Assembly: GCA_003996215.1 (NCBI GenBank)
Contig: QJPP01001952.1
Coordinates: 1 to 64,000, forward strand
Length of the DNA stretch: 64,000 bases
From: Jaltomata sinuosa
Taxonomy: Eukaryota; Streptophyta; Magnoliopsida; Solanales; Solanaceae
Direction: 5' to 3'
Shown piece after piece: positions 60,605 through 64,000 of the stretch. A program made the translations under genes and the position numbers. Within the stretch, counting starts at the first letter, position 1; every line of letters begins with the position of its first letter. The notes under the pieces were generated by a model. The model was given only the letters and a program-made list of their open reading frames with translations. It was not told the origin of the DNA and ran no database searches.

Positions 60605-60770
60605 ATGAAACGTATGCTTGCATATTCGTCCATAGGCCAAATCGGATATGTAATTATTGGAATAATTGTTGGAGACTCAAATGATGGATATGCAAGCATG
60701 ATAACTTATATGCTGTTCTATATCTCCATGAATCTAGGAACTTTTGCTTGCATTGTATTATTTGGTCTAC
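60605..60770 (+). pseudogene. ndhB: Nuclear insertion of plastid DNA: fragment of ndhB
   Basis: The 55 codons translate to [37 protein letters not shown] and [18 protein letters not shown], an internal membrane segment of NdhB, the NDH-complex subunit of thylakoids. The identification is by recognition. Only one residue departs from the plastid sequence as I recall it (Asp for Gly in SNDGYAS, a G-to-A change). Similarity begins abruptly at the ATG (an internal Met in NdhB) and stops at GGTCTAC. The flanks are not plastid coding sequence, and no promoter, exon or stop context is present. It is a relic without function. Confidence 0.88.
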
Positions 60771-62982
60771 CCAATTTCATGTCTTAAATGAAATGAGTGT
60801 ACTAGAATCGGCAGTATTCTAATAGATAGATTAAAAGAGAAAAAAACGAAATATTATTAAAGAGAATTTAAAATTTTATTGATATAAATATTATTTGGGA
60901 TAACAATTTAATTTTTAATGAAGTGTTGAATAAATTAAAGTTAAAAAGAAATGGTCCCAACCATATCAGTGTGCTATAGCAATAAGTTGGCTACTATAGA
61001 GAGATTGTTGTAGCGAGAACTCGACCACTGCAGCAAAGCACACGAATAAAATTTTTAAGTTTTAGTTTATTTCAAAGTTCATCTCTTACTCGAAAGAGGG
61101 TTCTCTCCTAAAAATTCCCCTAGGGTTATTTCCAAGTTAGAATACCAAGAACATAGAAGAAAAGCTCTCAAAGAAATATGGTTCCATTTTCCTCTTCGCT
61201 TATTCATCATTAGAAACTATGGATTGAGAGCAAGGAGCAAAGCTGCGTGGATTCTATAAAAGCAGCTTGTCATTGAGGTAGGTTATGTTTTACATGGGTT
61301 TTGACTTCAGTTAGTGAAATGCATATACTATATAGAATTGACGTAAGGAAGCATATTAGGCCTCATGCATAGTGTTCATATGGATATCACAAACAATAAT
61401 AAAAAGGAGTTGTGTGCGTGATAATTTATATGTATTTGTTAAATATGTAAACACAATGTCAATAAGGCTTATGTAAGGAGATGGAATGATTATGTATAAT
61501 ATAAACTATAGGCTTGGATTAATAATATTATCGGTATGAAAGAACAGTGCGATTGATAATCCAAATTGTGTGTTCTTCATAGTGAGTACACCCTGTCGTG
61601 ATTATGTTCTCGTGTCTTCACGTGAAGTGTGATGTTTTGTCCAGAAGTTACAATATAGAGCTCCTAGGAGGAAACTGAGGAGGTGAGACATGACTAAATG
61701 TCAAGATGTGGTCGGTTGTAGAGATGAATAAACTTAGGGTTGTATTTAAGTGGAATGTCAACAAACTATTTGGTAAGGGGATAATAATGTAATGCTCAAG
61801 AATATAATGGTAATATGTATGATGGGTTTTTGTACTTAAACTAAATTTAAATGATGTGGGTATCATAATGTTGTTGGGTAATAAAAATGGAAGTAGGGTG
61901 TGTCTATATGGAGTTAGACTTTAATTAGCCACGTGTATATATTACGAATTGATGAAGCATATTGATTCTTCATTGGACATAGTTGTGATTGAAACTGTTG
62001 GCTTGAAATTTGCTTGCATGAATAAGCTGATAAACTGTTAAAGCATGTCTTTAAATGAATTGTGAGAATGATGTGAACTTATTATATTTATGATTTACTT
62101 ATTGATATTATCCTAAGAGATAACTGAAAGGAGAACATACAGAGATATGTTAAAGAGGATTGAAAATATACATACTATTATTATGATGTATGCTTTGAGT
62201 CTGATGTGAGCTTATGAATGAGCAGTTATGCTATGGAGAAAGTTCCATAATGTATGGTACATGGACCCTAGGTTGTCCCCTGCAGATCAGGACTAGTTCA
62301 GAGAATTAAGACCGTTTAGTATGTATGTACAGATGAGTGACAGTTGTGAGTTCAGGTATTGTAAAGAGTGAGACCTATGAAATACAAAGGATATAAGCTT
62401 GTAAAACCAGTATGGATACGATTCCATGTTTTATGATGTGACTATGTTATATTAACAAGGTTTGTGATGGCTTATCATGTCTGTTTTGTGACTTATATGT
62501 CCTTTGTTGATTGAAAATTGATATATCTTGACTTGGATTATTCACTCGGTTGTTGTAGACTGTGCTAATTTTTGTGTGTTACTTGATTTGAGGTTAAATG
62601 TGTATATGTTGATATACCCTTAGTTGTTAGGCTAATTTAGGCCATGGGGGAGGTCTCTGTGGGAGATGATAGGGTCTCCAGTATAATATTTTGTGGTGGT
62701 TAAACTATTGAGTAAATACTAATTGGTCTGTGTGTAGTCATGATGGTAATAGGTTCTAGTAATTGTGTTATGACTTTTGGTATATTTTTGGAGTGAAACA
62801 TAAGGTCTAGGATTAATTGCTAGGGGATGATTGAATATAAGAAAGATAATTCCAATCTTTTTGACTTGTTGAGGAACATAATGAAATAAAGAATAGTTGG
62901 TATGAATTTATAGTGTGAAGTTGTTGCATTATATTATCTGCTAATTTCATTGATTTATATAAATGTGTTGTGTGAACTAATC
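60771..62982. other. Unclassified A/T-rich DNA, possible divergent LTR
   Basis: No coding similarity. Around 61262 the sequence GCAGCTTGTCATTGAGGTAG resembles GCAGCTTGTCATC...CAGGTAGG at 212-235 of the E1 LTR, hinting at a diverged + strand LTR. The small palindromic 'ctatagcaataagttggctactatag' at 60975-61000 and 'gcagcaaagcacac' nearby are like the U3 tracts of other elements. Only weakly supported. Confidence 0.3.
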
Positions 62983-63455
62983 TGTCACGAACTGATTCCT
63001 CGGTAATGATGACACCTACGACCTTCCAGTAGGCGAACCAATCCTCATTGCCCATAACAGTTAGTAAAGGGACACACTCTATCAGCTTAAGTGGATGAAA
63101 AATTTAATAAGCGGAAGCAAGGGAACAAGATGAAGAAAAATAGATAACAGGAATAATATACACAATGTGGAAGCTAAACCAAACCCAAAACCTGGTATCA
63201 TAACGTATAAGAGCCGGATCTACATAAGGAGTAAAAGGATCCAGAATAACATATACATCATGTCTCCGAACTACGAGAGCACAATATATACAAAAGACAA
63301 ACTAAAGTCAAGCTCTGATCACCAAGAGCTCATCCTTTGTCTGGGACAGTCCAAAATCTCCAAGCACGAGTCTCTCACGAGCTAGTGGCAATGGCTCACA
63401 CTAGGATCTTCACCAGAAGATGCAGAGTGTAGTATGAGTACCAAATGTGAAGTAT
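62983..63455 (-). repeat. LTR fragment, minus orientation
   Basis: It begins TGTCACGAACTGATTCCTCG, the minus-strand LTR terminus of the E1/E2 type, and follows the E2 LTR (32465-32920) for about 470 bases, up to 'accaaatgtgaagtatagg'. No primer site lies to its left, so it is the end of a 3' LTR or a solo LTR. Confidence 0.8.
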
Positions 63456-63499
63456 AGGCATGTCCCGAGTGCCAGAGGTTGGGTAGACGACGTATCAGA

Positions 63500-64000
63500 G
63501 GTATAAGGGTGGGACATTCCATGGATCCTGTCTTCTTGGCCTTATAGGACGCCGGAAGTGGGTAACATACGGTACTTATATCACATCGGTATTTTGTCAT
63601 GCATCATATCATTCATTGTTTAGGGTTCCACCCTTGTTTGCTATTTGTTGATTATACGCTCTGTTAGTATGGGATTCAAGAGGGTTTGTTTTCACTTTAT
63701 TGCATTACCCGGTTGTATGGGCGGCCGGGGGACTGTAGGTAGACTCTTGTTACTTTATGACGGTGTTATACCCTGTTATGGTCATATATATGAGATTGTA
63801 TACTGCTAGGTTGTTAGTTTCTAGGCTTGACATTTATATGATTAGTTGGTTATTGATTCCTATTCCCGAGCATGACTATCATTACTCTTTTCTTCCTCCC
63901 CTTGTACTTGAGGTTACGGGTATACCATCCACTTCTAAATCTTATTATGTATATACTGTTATTGCAAGGATCCTAGGTGCGTTATTTCTTGCTTACACAT
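63500..64000 (+). repeat. LTR fragment, plus orientation, running off the window
   Basis: From 'ccatggatcctg' it parallels 1172-1640 of the E1 5' LTR (for example 'gggcggccgggggactgtaggtag' at 63720 against 1371) and continues past 64000. It is in the opposite orientation to the fragment at 62983-63455. Confidence 0.82.

Noticed and set aside
60605..60787. 60-residue frame as a functional ndhB or small membrane protein
   Set aside because: It starts at an internal methionine of NdhB, ends in unrelated sequence, and lacks the rest of the gene and a plastid context.

Overview
This window reads as gene-poor, repeat-packed nuclear DNA of a flowering plant. Solanaceae is my best inference, because the LTR ends and pol sequences resemble the Del/Tekay, Ogre and Athila elements common there; that rests on recognition, not a search. 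I found no intact host gene, rRNA, tRNA or CRISPR array. Almost everything is LTR retrotransposon (Ty3/gypsy) in various states of decay, inserted into and beside one another. One short piece of chloroplast ndhB lies near the right end.

Layout, left to right. (1) 1-103 is the end of a foreign LTR that abuts, and probably interrupts, the 5' LTR of E1. (2) 104-11196 is E1, a + strand Tekay-type chromovirus with a tRNA-iMet primer site, broken gag and pol, a readable chromodomain and a full 3.67 kb 3' LTR. (3) 11197-24002 is O, a minus-strand Ogre/Tat-type element: a 3' region with four different tandem-repeat arrays, a pol whose RT-RNase H-integrase core has been deleted, a broken protease and gag, a tRNA-Arg-type primer site and a long 5' LTR. 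(4) 24003-35837 is E2, a minus-strand Tekay-type element that is structurally complete, with two 3.37 kb LTRs and a perfect 5-bp target-site duplication (AGAAA). (5) 35838-42476 is E3, a minus-strand relative with a gag remnant, an almost unrecognisable pol and one 3.5 kb LTR. (6) 42477-about 54461 is A, a minus-strand Athila-type element (gag, protease, RT, integrase with its DDE codons still present). Downstream of its pol lies a + strand, antisense broken gene resembling the 'putative plant transposon protein' family. (7) About 54462-60448 is E4, a 5'-truncated + strand chromovirus with a 2.1 kb 3' LTR rich in GC palindromes. (8) 60449-64000 holds the ndhB fragment, unclassified A/T-rich DNA and two LTR pieces in opposite orientation.

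Functionally nothing here looks able to move by itself. Every gag/pol frame has stops or frameshifts, and in E1 most gag stops are single C-to-T or G-to-A changes from the codon in E2, as expected from deamination of methylated cytosine. What remains potentially active is regulatory (LTR promoters) and structural (tandem arrays that could seed satellites). The most interesting regions are the multi-array 3' region of O (11.28-14.99 kb), where one array shows a trimeric higher-order repeat, and the antisense gene remnant inside A.
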